A DNA stretch of 64,000 nt, taken from Anderseniella sp039978075. GTDB lineage: Bacteria > Pseudomonadota > Alphaproteobacteria > Rhizobiales > Aestuariivirgaceae. The DNA is taken from contig JBDWCA010000014.1 of assembly GCA_039978075.1 (NCBI GenBank), positions 124,001 through 188,000 on the forward strand, written 5' to 3'. The notes beneath the pieces were generated by a model. That model was not told the DNA's origin and made no database searches. It saw nothing but the letters and a program-made list of their open reading frames with translations. Positions within the stretch are counted from its first letter, which is position 1. Every line of letters begins with the position of its first letter. This document shows positions 26,248 through 35,855 of the stretch, piece after piece. A program made the translations under genes and the position numbers.

Positions 26248-27780
26248 ATGCCTATCAAGTTAACTGTACCTGACTCTACGGAGTTAAAACCGCGTATTAC
26301 CGTTTTTGGCGTAGGTGGTGCAGGGGGCAATGCCGTCAACAACATGATCGAGTCCAACCTTGAGGGGGTCGAGTTCGTTGTTGCAAACACCGATGCACAG
26401 GCAATTCTGCAAAGTGCAGCTGACCGGCGCATCCAGATGGGCACTGATTTGACACAGGGTCTCGGTGCCGGTTCACAACCCCAGATTGGCGCCGGTGCAG
26501 CGGAAGAGGCTTTGCCGGAGATACTGGATCACCTGGCTGGTGCGCACATGGTGTTCATCACCGCAGGTATGGGCGGTGGCACCGGCACAGGTGCAGCCCC
26601 GGTGATTGCACGTGCTGCAAAAGAGCAGGGCATCCTGACTGTTGGTGTTGTCACCAAGCCGTTCCACTTTGAAGGTCAGCGCCGCATGCTGACGGCGGAC
26701 CGCGGTATCGAGCAGCTCACTCAGCACGTCGATACACTTATTGTGATCCCGAACCAGAACCTGTTCCGCGTCGCCAATGAGAAGACAACCTTTGCCGCTG
26801 CCTTCGCCATGGCCGACGAAGTGCTGTATTCCGGTGTTGCATCCATCACCGAACTGATGACCCGTGACGGCCTGATCAATCTCGACTTTGCCGACGTTCG
26901 CGCCATCATGTCCGAAATGGGCAAGGCGATGATGGGCACCGGCGAGGCATCCGGCGAAAAACGTGCCATTGAAGCGGCCGAAGCTGCCATCTCCAATCCA
27001 TTGCTTGACGATGTATCGATGCGCGGTGCGCGCGGGCTGTTGATTTCCATCTCGGGCGGTCCTGATCTGACGCTGTACGAAGTTGATGAAGCCGCCACCC
27101 GTATTCGCGAGGAAGTTGATCCGGAAGCCAACATCATTCTGGGCGCAACCTTTGACGAAAAGCTGGAAGGCACCATGCGCGTGTCGGTTGTGGCAACGGG
27201 CCTGGCAGAAGAATTCCTGCAGGGCAGCGACGATGCTGATGCAGAAACTGACGAAGAAGAATCCGGCTATGGCTATGCCACTCCGCAGCCTGCTGCAAAG
27301 ACGGTAGCACCGGCACCTGTGGCCGCCGAACCTCAGGTTGAAGAGGTGGTTGAAGAAGGCATGGAAGTTGCCGCGGAGCTTCAGGAAGCTGCCGCACCGG
27401 AGCCTGCGCCAGCACCGCGGCCTGTGATGGCCGAATCAACGCCAAAACCGCGCCAGCAAATACCGGCACGAGAAGAGTTTCCGCCAATCGCACGTGAGCA
27501 AATGGCGGCCGGTCCTGAAAAACTGCAACAGGTTGCAAAGGCTGCGCAAACAAAGCGCAAAGGCCTCCTGGAGCGGTTGGCCAGTGTTGGACTGGGCGTA
27601 CGGCGTGATGAAGAGCCTGCACCTGCTCCAAAAGCCGCCAAGGAAGAGCCAAAGATGCAGCGGCCGCAGTCTGCGGCGCAAGCCCAGGGAAATGTGCATC
27701 CGCTTCAGCCTGCCATTGATCCGTCGCTTGATGATGATCAGTTGGAAATCCCGGCTTTTCTGCGTAGGCAATCCAACTGA
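26248..27780 (+). CDS. ftsZ: cell division GTPase FtsZ
   Basis: The tubulin homologue that forms the Z ring. ITVFGVGGAGGNAVNNM and the GTP loop GMGGGTGTGAAPV are intact, as is the T7 loop NLDFADVRAIMSEMG. The C-terminal linker is about 150 residues, rich in Glu/Ala/Pro, ending in the conserved DDQLEIPAFLRRQSN peptide that binds FtsA. I use ATG 26248 (MPIKLTVPDS); upstream in-frame codons belong to the leader. The 510-residue length is within the alphaproteobacterial range. It is cut off from ftsA by 5.7 kb and so depends on its own promoter. Confidence 0.98.
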   Translation: MPIKLTVPDSTELKPRITVFGVGGAGGNAVNNMIESNLEGVEFVVANTDAQAILQSAADRRIQMGTDLTQGLGAGSQPQIGAGAAEEALPEILDHLAGAHMVFITAGMGGGTGTGAAPVIARAAKEQGILTVGVVTKPFHFEGQRRMLTADRGIEQLTQHVDTLIVIPNQNLFRVANEKTTFAAAFAMADEVLYSGVASITELMTRDGLINLDFADVRAIMSEMGKAMMGTGEASGEKRAIEAAEAAISNPLLDDVSMRGARGLLISISGGPDLTLYEVDEAATRIREEVDPEANIILGATFDEKLEGTMRVSVVATGLAEEFLQGSDDADAETDEEESGYGYATPQPAAKTVAPAPVAAEPQVEEVVEEGMEVAAELQEAAAPEPAPAPRPVMAESTPKPRQQIPAREEFPPIAREQMAAGPEKLQQVAKAAQTKRKGLLERLASVGLGVRRDEEPAPAPKAAKEEPKMQRPQSAAQAQGNVHPLQPAIDPSLDDDQLEIPAFLRRQSN

Positions 27781-27985
27781 ATTCAGCAGTCCAGGTTCAT
27801 GTTCTGACATTGTTGTGTGCTGGTCTGGTTTAAGCTGGGCCAGCCATATTTCCGCCCGGTTGCTGCACCATTCCACATGTACAAACAGACGCGCAAAGCT
27901 GGCTGTATAATGCTTTTTGCGTTAGTCTCGTGGGAACATGGTCTGGTAGATACCGATTCAGACCGGAATTCAGCGGAGTAGAGCG

Positions 27986-28894
27986 TTGCCGTCAAAGTCC
28001 AGAATTACGACACTGACCGTGTTTTGCGCAGCAGGCATTATGTTGTCCGGTTGTGCGGGCGGCAGTGTGTACGATTACTTTCCTGGTGGCGATGACGACA
28101 GCTCCAGTTCTTCGCAGGGCTTCAGTCTGTTTGGCGGTGGTGACGCCGTGGCGCCCGATCTCGGCAATGACCCGGACGGTGCGCCCATCGCAAAGGCTTA
28201 CAATTCGGGCGTCAAGGATGTGCGCAACGAAGAGTATCGCTCCGCGGTGAAGAAGTTTTCCGAGGTGGAACGCCAGCATCCGTATTCGAAGTGGGCCACC
28301 AAGGCTATCCTGATGCAGGCCTATTCGCAGTACAAGCGCAGCGCCCATCCTGAATCCATTGCGGCGGCCCAGCGGTTTATTCAATTGCATCCCGGTCATC
28401 AGGATGCAGCTTATGCGCAGTATCTTATCGCGCTCAATCATTATGAGCAGATCAACGATGTTCGCCGCGACCCGACCGCTGCCCGCAAGTCCCTGGCAGA
28501 ACTTGAGGAAGTGGCGCGGCGCTATCCCAACACATCCTATGCGCAAGATGCAGCCGGCAAAGCGTCATTGGCGCGCGATATCCTGGCCGGTAAGGAAATG
28601 GAAGTCGGCCGACATTACCAGCGCAAGAAATCCTTTCTTGCAGCCATCAACCGGTACAAGACCGTCGTCAAGAAATATCAGAGCTCTACCCACACACCCG
28701 AAGCGCTGTACCGGCTTACGGAAAACTACATGCAGTTGGGTATTCGTTCCGAAGCGCAGACCGCTGCAGCTGTACTGGGGCATAACTACCCCAATTCAAA
28801 ATGGTACAAGGACGCCTTCGCACTGTTGCAGGGCGGAGGCTTGAGCCCGGTTGCTGATTCCGGTTCGTGGCTGTCCGGCATATTCGGTTCATAG
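27986..28894 (+). CDS. bamD: outer-membrane assembly lipoprotein BamD
   Basis: A lipoprotein of the BAM complex that folds outer-membrane beta-barrels. The start is TTG at 27986 with GCGGAG upstream. The signal ends at lipobox LSGC (Cys near residue 23); about five TPR-like repeats follow, including AYNSGVKDVRNEEYRSAVKKFSEVERQHPYSKWATKAILMQ and the RRYPNTSYAQDA segment. The length is 302 residues. The Asp/Ser/Gly-rich stretch after the lipobox is a linker. lpxC, which normally separates ftsZ from bamD, is missing; the 205-bp gap before it shows no remnant. Confidence 0.95.
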   Translation: MPSKSRITTLTVFCAAGIMLSGCAGGSVYDYFPGGDDDSSSSSQGFSLFGGGDAVAPDLGNDPDGAPIAKAYNSGVKDVRNEEYRSAVKKFSEVERQHPYSKWATKAILMQAYSQYKRSAHPESIAAAQRFIQLHPGHQDAAYAQYLIALNHYEQINDVRRDPTAARKSLAELEEVARRYPNTSYAQDAAGKASLARDILAGKEMEVGRHYQRKKSFLAAINRYKTVVKKYQSSTHTPEALYRLTENYMQLGIRSEAQTAAAVLGHNYPNSKWYKDAFALLQGGGLSPVADSGSWLSGIFGS

Positions 28895-29282
28895 AGCTTC
28901 GCGATTGTCATCGCGTTTCTGTTTTTTCCACTTCAATAACCATGCCATGACGGCAACCGCTGCCGCTGCGCCGGCCAGGTGCCGATGATGCCGCCGTTTA
29001 TCTGGGCAAGCCCATAGGCGGCAAACTCGCCCCACGGCAGGTCGCGCGGGAAGGCAAACCCGAATGAAACGGCCGGGTTGAAATGTGCGCCCGAGACGGG
29101 GACGAGTATTGTAATCAGACAACCAGAATTGCGCCTGTCGGTATGGTATTGCCCAACAGGGAAACAGCCACGTCGTCCGTCAGCCTGTCGGCCATGGTAC
29201 CGGAACCTACGACCGTGCAAACCAGCGCGCAGGTTCCAAGAGCCTCCACCGCCAGCCTGCGCGGCAGATCAAAATTGCTCAT
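28889..29282 (-). pseudogene. aquaporin (MIP family) pseudogene, frameshifted and internally deleted
   Basis: Reading the minus strand from ATG 29282 gives a good MIP N-terminus (AVEALGTCALVCTVVGSGTM ... GNTIPTGAILVV) that runs into a TGA at about 29117. A shift of frame continues it at once with ITILVPVSGAHFNPAVSFGF, which carries the first NPA box, up to AQINGGIIGTW. A second shift joins LAGAAAAVAVMAWLL, the normal last helix of an aquaporin, ending at 28889. The whole second half with the other NPA box is gone. The NTIPTGAILVV and SGAHFNPAVS wording resembles the AqpS-type aquaglyceroporins. It overlaps the last bases of bamD. Confidence 0.85.
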
Positions 29283-29468
29283 GCTGCATTGCCCCTATTG
29301 CTTGCCAATACTGTCCAGCCGCTGTGTGAGGCTCAACCGGTCTGAACTCTGCATTGGCAAGTCCCTGAAGACTGCGAGTTGACCGCAGCCTTCACATCAG
29401 GTTCTTTTAGGTGCGAGGCGTTTTTTCATGTCAGAACTGGCAAGGTTGCCAAACAATAAGGGTCGGTT

Positions 29469-30974
29469 ATGGGGTTTGTCGGAAGTCTTGTCGCGCAGGC
29501 GTTGTCGCTGCTGGCGACCCTGTTCGTGTTCGCGATCGGGGTGTTTGTTCTGAGCGTTGTCGTGATGTTCGTCATCGACATAAGCCAGCGCCAGGACGCT
29601 ATTCGGCGAAACTATCCGGTTATCGGCCGCTTCAGGCATCTGTTCTCCACATTGGGTGAGTTTTTCCGGCAGTACTTCTTTGCTCAGGATCGTGAGGAGA
29701 TGCCGTTCAACCGGGCACAGCGCGAATGGGCGTATAAATCTGCCGCCGGGGTCGACAACACGGTTGCCTTCGGGTCGACCCAGAATATTTCTGCTGTAGG
29801 TTCACCGATCTATGCCAGTGAGATTTACGGCCTGCTTGACGATGAGGTGTCTGATCCGCCTGTTCTCACATTCGGGGAAGGGGCTCGCCATCCCTACCAG
29901 GCCAGGTCCCTGATCAACATTTCAGGCATGAGCTATGGCGCACTTTCCGCACCGGCCGTGCAGGCCTTGTCGAAAGGTGCCTCGATGGCGGGGTGCTGGC
30001 TCAACACGGGAGAGGGTGGGCTGTCGGAACATCATCTGTCAGGTGGCTGCGACATCATTTTTCAGATCGGCACGGCAAAGTACGGCGTGCGCGACGAACA
30101 CGGCAATTTCTCGGAAAACAAGCTGAGAGAAATTGCCGAACTGCCACAAGTGAAGATGGTCGAGATCAAGCTCAGTCAGGGGGCGAAACCGGGCAAAGGC
30201 GGACTATTGCCAGGCGACAAGGTTACCGAGGAAATAGCCCGGATCAGGGGGATTCCCGTCGGTAAAGCCTCAATCTCGCCTAACCGGCACTCGGAGATCG
30301 GCAACCATGGCGAACTACTTGATTTTGTCGCCCGTGTGCGTGACCTTTCCGGCTTGCCGACAGGGTTTAAAACGGCCATGGGCGGCGTGGAGTGGCTTGA
30401 AGAGTTGTGCGCGCTCATCACCAAGCGCGGGGCCGCATCGGCTCCAGACTTCATCACTATTGATTCCGGTGACGGTGGCACAGGCGCAGCTCCCATGCCG
30501 TTGATTGACAACACCGCTCTGACTATTCGCGAAGCGCTGCCGCTGGTGGTGGATGTTCTGGAAAGGCACAAGCTCAAGGGCCGCATTCGGGTCATTTGCG
30601 CAGGCAAGCTGATCACGCCGGCCGAGGTTGCCTGGGCGTATTGCGCCGGAGCGGATTTTGTCAATTCCGCGAGAGGTTTCCTGTTCTCACTTGGGTGCAT
30701 TCAGTCACTCAAGTGCAACAAGAATACCTGCCCGACCGGCATTACCACTCATCAACGTCACCTGCAGCGCGGGCTGGATCCGGAAGACAAGGCGGTGCGG
30801 GTGAAAAACTACGCCGGCAAGATACATTATGGCGTCGGCCTGATTGCACATGCATGCGGGGCTCCGCACGCCAGGGCCCTGGAACGCCGGCACGTTCGTC
30901 TCATCCAGGCAGATGGCAAGTCCCGCCCATTGAGTGACATCTACCCGCCTGCCAAACAGGGCAGGACTGTCTGA
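29469..30974 (+). CDS. membrane-anchored FMN-binding glutamate synthase-family protein
   Basis: A 501-residue protein with one N-terminal membrane helix (VAQALSLLATLFVFAIGVFVLSVVVMFVI) followed by the FMN-barrel domain of glutamate synthase: ISGMSYGALSAPAVQALSKGA, TGEGGLSEHH, LSQGAKPGKGGLLPG, DSGDGGTGAAP. The 3Fe-4S cysteines are in LGCIQSLKCNKNTCPTG (Cys-x5-Cys-x4-Cys). There is no amidotransferase domain, so it does not take NH3 from glutamine by itself. In other bacteria such proteins occur with methylated-amine or C1 genes. The SDR gene follows 24 bp downstream on the same strand. Confidence 0.92.
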   Translation: MGFVGSLVAQALSLLATLFVFAIGVFVLSVVVMFVIDISQRQDAIRRNYPVIGRFRHLFSTLGEFFRQYFFAQDREEMPFNRAQREWAYKSAAGVDNTVAFGSTQNISAVGSPIYASEIYGLLDDEVSDPPVLTFGEGARHPYQARSLINISGMSYGALSAPAVQALSKGASMAGCWLNTGEGGLSEHHLSGGCDIIFQIGTAKYGVRDEHGNFSENKLREIAELPQVKMVEIKLSQGAKPGKGGLLPGDKVTEEIARIRGIPVGKASISPNRHSEIGNHGELLDFVARVRDLSGLPTGFKTAMGGVEWLEELCALITKRGAASAPDFITIDSGDGGTGAAPMPLIDNTALTIREALPLVVDVLERHKLKGRIRVICAGKLITPAEVAWAYCAGADFVNSARGFLFSLGCIQSLKCNKNTCPTGITTHQRHLQRGLDPEDKAVRVKNYAGKIHYGVGLIAHACGAPHARALERRHVRLIQADGKSRPLSDIYPPAKQGRTV

Positions 30975-30998
30975 ATTCACAGGAACGGAGTTACCTGA

Positions 30999-31766
30999 AT
31001 GCGAGGTCTTGAAGGAAAAGTGGTTGTCGTAACCGGCGGCGGCAGCGGCATTGGTCGCGCGATATGTCAAAGGTTTGCGGACGAAAATGCAAATGTCGCC
31101 ATCTTCGATGTCAACGCAGATGGTGCGGCGGAAACAGTCAGGCTGATAACAGAAGCAGGCGGCTGCGCACGCTCGTATGTGACTGACATTTCAGATTACG
31201 ATGCTGTGGAAGTTGCAGTTGTTGCAGCTGAAAACGACCTCGGGCCGGTCGATGTTCTGGTCAACAATGCAGGCTGGGACGAAGCCAAGCCGTTTCTGGC
31301 CACCGATACAGCTTTATGGCGCAAGATAATCGACATCAATCTCTACGGCCCACTGAACCTGCATCACACGGTGGTGTCGCGGATGGTGCAGCGCGAAGGC
31401 GGCAAGGTCATTAATGTCGCGTCCGATGCCGGGCGGGTCGGCTCGTCCGGCGAAGCGGTCTATTCAGCCTGCAAGGGCGGCATTATCGCGTTCTCGAAAA
31501 CCCTGGCGCGTGAGCTGGCGCGCAAGAATATCCAGATCAATACCGTGTGCCCCGGTCCGACCGACACACCGCTGTTTGCCAGTTTCGCCGGTGATGCCGA
31601 GCAGGGCAGGAAGCTGGTAGACGGGCTGACCCGCGCCATCCCCATGCGCCGCCTTGGCCAGCCGGCAGATTATCCCGGCATCATTGCGTTTCTGGCCAGT
31701 GATGATGCCGATTACATCACCGGGCAGACGATCAGTGTGTCTGGCGGTCTGACCATGCATGGATAA
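30999..31766 (+). CDS. short-chain dehydrogenase, BadH-like
   Basis: A classical SDR of 255 residues: NAD(P) loop VTGGGSGIG near residue 12, NNAGWD, and the active-site Tyr/Lys in YSACKGGIIAFSKTLARE. The NNAGWD wording, the VGSSGEAVYSACKGG block, the CPGPTDTPLF segment and the SVSGGLTMHG end match the 2-hydroxycyclohexanecarboxyl-CoA dehydrogenase (BadH) subgroup of cyclohexanecarboxylate degradation. The other bad-type genes are not here, so the real substrate could be another 3- or 2-hydroxyacyl-CoA; the enoyl-CoA hydratase at 23252 is too far to be linked. Confidence 0.88.
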   Translation: MRGLEGKVVVVTGGGSGIGRAICQRFADENANVAIFDVNADGAAETVRLITEAGGCARSYVTDISDYDAVEVAVVAAENDLGPVDVLVNNAGWDEAKPFLATDTALWRKIIDINLYGPLNLHHTVVSRMVQREGGKVINVASDAGRVGSSGEAVYSACKGGIIAFSKTLARELARKNIQINTVCPGPTDTPLFASFAGDAEQGRKLVDGLTRAIPMRRLGQPADYPGIIAFLASDDADYITGQTISVSGGLTMHG

Positions 31767-31817
31767 CGCTATTCCTCTCGCCCGATTCTATAAAAATGGG
31801 CTATAAACAGCGCTGCC

Positions 31818-33497
31818 ATGCTCACACATCTTGCTATACGCGACATTGTCCTGATCGAGAAACTGGACCTCTCCCTTGAGGAAGGCCTCGGTGTGCTGAC
31901 CGGTGAGACCGGCGCCGGCAAGTCAATCCTGCTGGATTCCATGGGGTTGGCGCTTGGTGCCCGCGGAGATGCATCGCTGGTTCGTACCGGCTGCGACAAG
32001 GGCAGCGTAACAGCCAGCTTCCATCCTCCTGCCGATCATGCCGCGTTCCGGTTGCTGGCTGATGCGGAAATCGATGCCGGCGAGGAGGGAATTGTCATTC
32101 GCCGAATTCAGGGTGCTGACGGCAAATCCCGGGTGTTCATCAATGACCAGCCGTCCAGCGTCAACCTGTTGCGGCAACTGGGCGGACTGCTGGCGGAAAT
32201 CCACGGCCAGCATGATGATCGCGCGCTCATGGATGTATCGTTTCATCGCACTGCGCTTGACGCCTATGGTGAGCTCGAACCGAAACTGCGCAAGGTGGAA
32301 ATTGCTTGGGAAGCGCTGAGTTCGGCGCGTGACGCATACGATGCACATCAGGCCCGGCTTGACCGGGCGGAGACCGAGCGTGCGTTTCTGGAACATGCCC
32401 TGAAGGAAATGCATGAGCTTGATCCGCAGCCGGGTGAAGAAGCCAGCCTGGCGGACAAGCGCCAGATGATGATGAACGCGGAAGAATTCTCATCCGTGGT
32501 CAATGAGGCGCAAAAGGCTGTTTCCAACGGCGATACCATCGCTGCCCTGAACACGGCACTGCGCAAGCTGGAAAGGCGCCGTGAACAGGCCAAGGGTGGC
32601 CTGGATCCGGTATGTGCCGCGCTGGAGCGCGCCGTCATCGAGATGAACGAAGCGCAAAACCAGCTTGATGCAGCGGCACGGGAGTTTGTGCTCAACCCGG
32701 CCGAACTGGAAAAGGCCGAGGAGAGACTTTTTGCCCTGCGTGCGCTGGCGCGAAAACACAAAGTGCAGGTGGATGATCTTGCCAGCCTGATGGAGCGCCT
32801 TGAGACCGATCTGCAATCCATCGATGATGGCGGCGTTATGCTCGCCAAACTGAAAAAAGCCCGCGATGAAACCCAGACGGTTTATGATGAACTGGCTCTC
32901 AAACTGTCGGATGCGCGTGTGAAGGCGGCTGTGAAGCTGGACAAGGAAATACTGTCGGAACTTGCGCCTTTGCGGCTGGAAAAGGCGCGGTTTGAAACCC
33001 GGGTCGAAACCGATGAAGCACGGGCCGGACCGCACGGTATTGACCGGGTGGAATTTCTGATTGCGGCCAATCCCGGAACGCCGCTTGCGCCCATCGTCAA
33101 GGCGGCGTCCGGTGGTGAACTGTCGCGCTTCCTGCTGGCTCTTAAAGTCGTGCTGGCTGCCCGGGCCTCTGCACCGACGCTGGTCTTTGACGAGATTGAT
33201 ACCGGTGTCGGCGGGGCCGTAGCTGATGCAATCGGCCAGCGACTTTCGCGCATGTCTCAAGGCTTGCAGGTGCTGGCGGTCACTCATAGTCCGCAGGTGG
33301 CCTCACGGGCCGACGCGCATTTGCTGATATCCAAGATGGAAGAGGCAGGCGATGCTGCCGGCAGGCGTATGATCACCCGCGTCACGCCGCTTACCGGCGA
33401 GGGTCGTCGGGAGGAGATTGCCCGCATGCTGTCCGGTGCCGAGGTGACATCGGAAGCTCGCGCCCAAGCTGACCGACTGTTGTCGGCTACAGGTTAA
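31818..33497 (+). CDS. recN: DNA repair protein RecN
   Basis: An SMC-like ATPase acting in double-strand break repair. Walker A is GVLTGETGAGKSILLDSM, the Q-loop region IHGQHDDRALMD, then two long coiled-coil arms (about residues 160-370), the ABC signature ASGGELSRFLLALK and Walker B LVFDEIDTGVGG. The protein is 559 residues long, standard for RecN. ligA begins three bases after its stop, the usual recN-ligA order of alphaproteobacteria. Confidence 0.97.
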   Translation: MLTHLAIRDIVLIEKLDLSLEEGLGVLTGETGAGKSILLDSMGLALGARGDASLVRTGCDKGSVTASFHPPADHAAFRLLADAEIDAGEEGIVIRRIQGADGKSRVFINDQPSSVNLLRQLGGLLAEIHGQHDDRALMDVSFHRTALDAYGELEPKLRKVEIAWEALSSARDAYDAHQARLDRAETERAFLEHALKEMHELDPQPGEEASLADKRQMMMNAEEFSSVVNEAQKAVSNGDTIAALNTALRKLERRREQAKGGLDPVCAALERAVIEMNEAQNQLDAAAREFVLNPAELEKAEERLFALRALARKHKVQVDDLASLMERLETDLQSIDDGGVMLAKLKKARDETQTVYDELALKLSDARVKAAVKLDKEILSELAPLRLEKARFETRVETDEARAGPHGIDRVEFLIAANPGTPLAPIVKAASGGELSRFLLALKVVLAARASAPTLVFDEIDTGVGGAVADAIGQRLSRMSQGLQVLAVTHSPQVASRADAHLLISKMEEAGDAAGRRMITRVTPLTGEGRREEIARMLSGAEVTSEARAQADRLLSATG

Positions 33498-33500
33498 TCC

Positions 33501-35609
33501 ATGACGAAAGATACCCCTGTCGTGGCGTTGACGCCGCAGGAAGCTGCTGACGAGCTTGAGCGCCTGGCTGCCGAGATAGTGCGCCATGACGCGGCCTACT
33601 ATCGTGAGGATGAACCGGAAATCTCCGATGCGGACTATGATGCATTGCGTCGTCGCAATGACGAGATTGAAGCGGCGTTTCCTGACCTGGTTTTGGAAAA
33701 CTCCCCGTCACGCCGCGTCGGTGCTGCGCCGTCGGAAAAGTTCGGCAAGGTCCGTCATGCCGTCTCCATGCTGTCTCTGGGCAATGCTTTTGCCGATGAA
33801 GATGTGCATGAGTTCGTTGCCCGCATTCGCCGCTTTCTGAAACTGCCCGACGATGAACCGGTCGAGGTCACTGCCGAACCAAAAATCGACGGCCTGTCGA
33901 TATCGCTGCGTTATGAAGCCGGCAAACTGGTGCAGGCGGCGACACGTGGTGACGGGCAAGAAGGTGAAAATGTCACCCGTAACGTCGAAACAATCCGCGA
34001 CATTCCCCGCTTGGTAAGTGGGGATGACTTTCCCGATGTATTTGAGGTGCGTGGCGAGATCTATATGTCCCACAAGGACTTCGCGCAGTTGAATGAGATG
34101 CAGTTGGAGGCAAACGCCAAGGTGTTTGCCAATCCCCGCAATGCGGCTGCCGGCTCTCTGCGTCAGCTTGATGCATCGGTTACCGCCGCACGACCCTTAC
34201 GGTTTTTTGCCTATGCCTGGGGTCAGGTTGACCGGCTTCCCGCCGACACCCAGCGTGGGGTTCTTGACGCATTCGATCGCTGGGGTTTTCCGGTCAATCC
34301 TCTGACAAGACTATGTCAGTCTGTCGATGAACTTCTGGCGCACTATCGCTCTATCGAAGAGCAGCGCGCGTCGTTGGGATACGACATAGATGGTGTCGTC
34401 TACAAGGTGAACAGGCTCGACTGGCAGGAGCGACTCGGTTTTGTCTCGCGTTCTCCGCGCTGGGCGGTCGCCCACAAGTTTGCCGCCGAACAGGCAACCA
34501 CGGTTCTGGAAGGCATCGACATCCAGGTCGGCCGCACCGGCGCGCTGACACCGGTGGCGCGGCTGAAACCGGTCACGGTGGGCGGTGTCGTGGTGTCAAA
34601 TGCAACTTTGCACAATGAAGACGAGATCATCCGCAAGGACATCCGCATCGGCGATACAGTGATCATCCAGCGGGCAGGGGATGTCATACCGCAGGTGCTT
34701 GGTCATTTGCCTGACAAGCGCCCGGCTGACGCAGTTGAATACGTGTTCCCGACAACGTGTCCGGTGTGCGGCTCGCATGCGGTGCGGGAGATCAATGAGA
34801 AAACCGGCAAGATGGATGTGGTGCGCCGCTGCACCGGTGGTCTGATATGCCCGGCGCAGCGGGTCGAGCGGCTCAAGCACTTCGTGTCGCGCAATGCGTT
34901 CGACATTGAGGGCATGGGCGACAAGGTCATCCAGGAATTTTACGATGACGGCCTGATACAGTCGCCGCAGGACATCTTTACGCTTCAGGCGCGGGATGAA
35001 CGCTCTTTAAAGAAACTCAAGGATAGGGAAGGCTGGGGCGGTACGTCGGCGAGCAATCTGTTTGCAGCGATTGACGAACGCCGGGCGATCGGGCTCGATC
35101 GTTTCATATATTCGCTCGGCATTCGCCATGTGGGAGAAACCACCGGGCGGACATTGGCGCGGTCCTACGGAACAGCGGACCAGTTTCTCGACGCCATTGC
35201 AGCAGCACAGGATCATGCATCGGAAGCCTACGCCGACCTGGTGAACATTGACGGCATCGGCGATGTTGTGGCTCGGGCAGTGGCTGAGTTTTTCGCCGAA
35301 CCGCATAATCTGTCCGTGGTCAGGGAGCTGGTTGACGACCACCTCGACATCCAGCCTCTGGAAGTTGTCGATACCGGCTCGCCTGTATCCGGCATGACGA
35401 TTGTGTTTACCGGGGCGCTTGAGCGCATGACGCGCGATGAAGCCAAAGCCATGGCGGAACGGCTGGGCGCGAAGGTGGCCGGCTCCGTGTCAAAGAAAAC
35501 TAACCTGGTGGTGGCCGGTCCGGGTGCCGGATCAAAGCTCAAGAAGGCAACCGAACTCGGTGTCGAGGTTATTTCCGAAGACGACTGGTTTGTCCGGGTA
35601 GGGGGCTGA
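33501..35609 (+). CDS. ligA: NAD+-dependent DNA ligase
   Basis: LigA seals nicks using NAD+. Domain Ia (YYREDEPEISDADYDAL) is followed by the adenylation domain with the active Lys at residue 128 in EPKIDGLS, an OB fold, a four-Cys zinc finger (CPVCGSHAV ... RRCTGGLICPAQ), helix-hairpin-helix repeats (GIRHVGETTGRTLA, VNIDGIGDVVARAV) and a C-terminal BRCT domain (GMTIVFTGALERMTRDEAK). It has 702 residues and no defect. Confidence 0.98.
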   Translation: MTKDTPVVALTPQEAADELERLAAEIVRHDAAYYREDEPEISDADYDALRRRNDEIEAAFPDLVLENSPSRRVGAAPSEKFGKVRHAVSMLSLGNAFADEDVHEFVARIRRFLKLPDDEPVEVTAEPKIDGLSISLRYEAGKLVQAATRGDGQEGENVTRNVETIRDIPRLVSGDDFPDVFEVRGEIYMSHKDFAQLNEMQLEANAKVFANPRNAAAGSLRQLDASVTAARPLRFFAYAWGQVDRLPADTQRGVLDAFDRWGFPVNPLTRLCQSVDELLAHYRSIEEQRASLGYDIDGVVYKVNRLDWQERLGFVSRSPRWAVAHKFAAEQATTVLEGIDIQVGRTGALTPVARLKPVTVGGVVVSNATLHNEDEIIRKDIRIGDTVIIQRAGDVIPQVLGHLPDKRPADAVEYVFPTTCPVCGSHAVREINEKTGKMDVVRRCTGGLICPAQRVERLKHFVSRNAFDIEGMGDKVIQEFYDDGLIQSPQDIFTLQARDERSLKKLKDREGWGGTSASNLFAAIDERRAIGLDRFIYSLGIRHVGETTGRTLARSYGTADQFLDAIAAAQDHASEAYADLVNIDGIGDVVARAVAEFFAEPHNLSVVRELVDDHLDIQPLEVVDTGSPVSGMTIVFTGALERMTRDEAKAMAERLGAKVAGSVSKKTNLVVAGPGAGSKLKKATELGVEVISEDDWFVRVGG

Positions 35610-35855
35610 CCCTGACCGGGCACAGCCGCTAAGGCGACCAAGATCGAGGTGAGAACGGGCTTATCATCCAGTGCCGTCCTCAGCGAGCGGGCGTACAGTT
35701 TGAACAGCCCCTGGCGTGGCGTCGTCATGAACCAGTTTTATTGAATTTCGTTCTAGCGAAACAAGGATGACAAGCAAGCGATCCCGTAAACCGGGTGGCC
35801 AATGAGTTTGGATAACGTCAGAATCATCAGATCATTCAATCATTGGAGCAGAAAA

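Noticed and set aside
27781..27985. Remnant of lpxC
   Set aside because: Read in all six frames, no LpxC segment such as the zinc-His motif was found.
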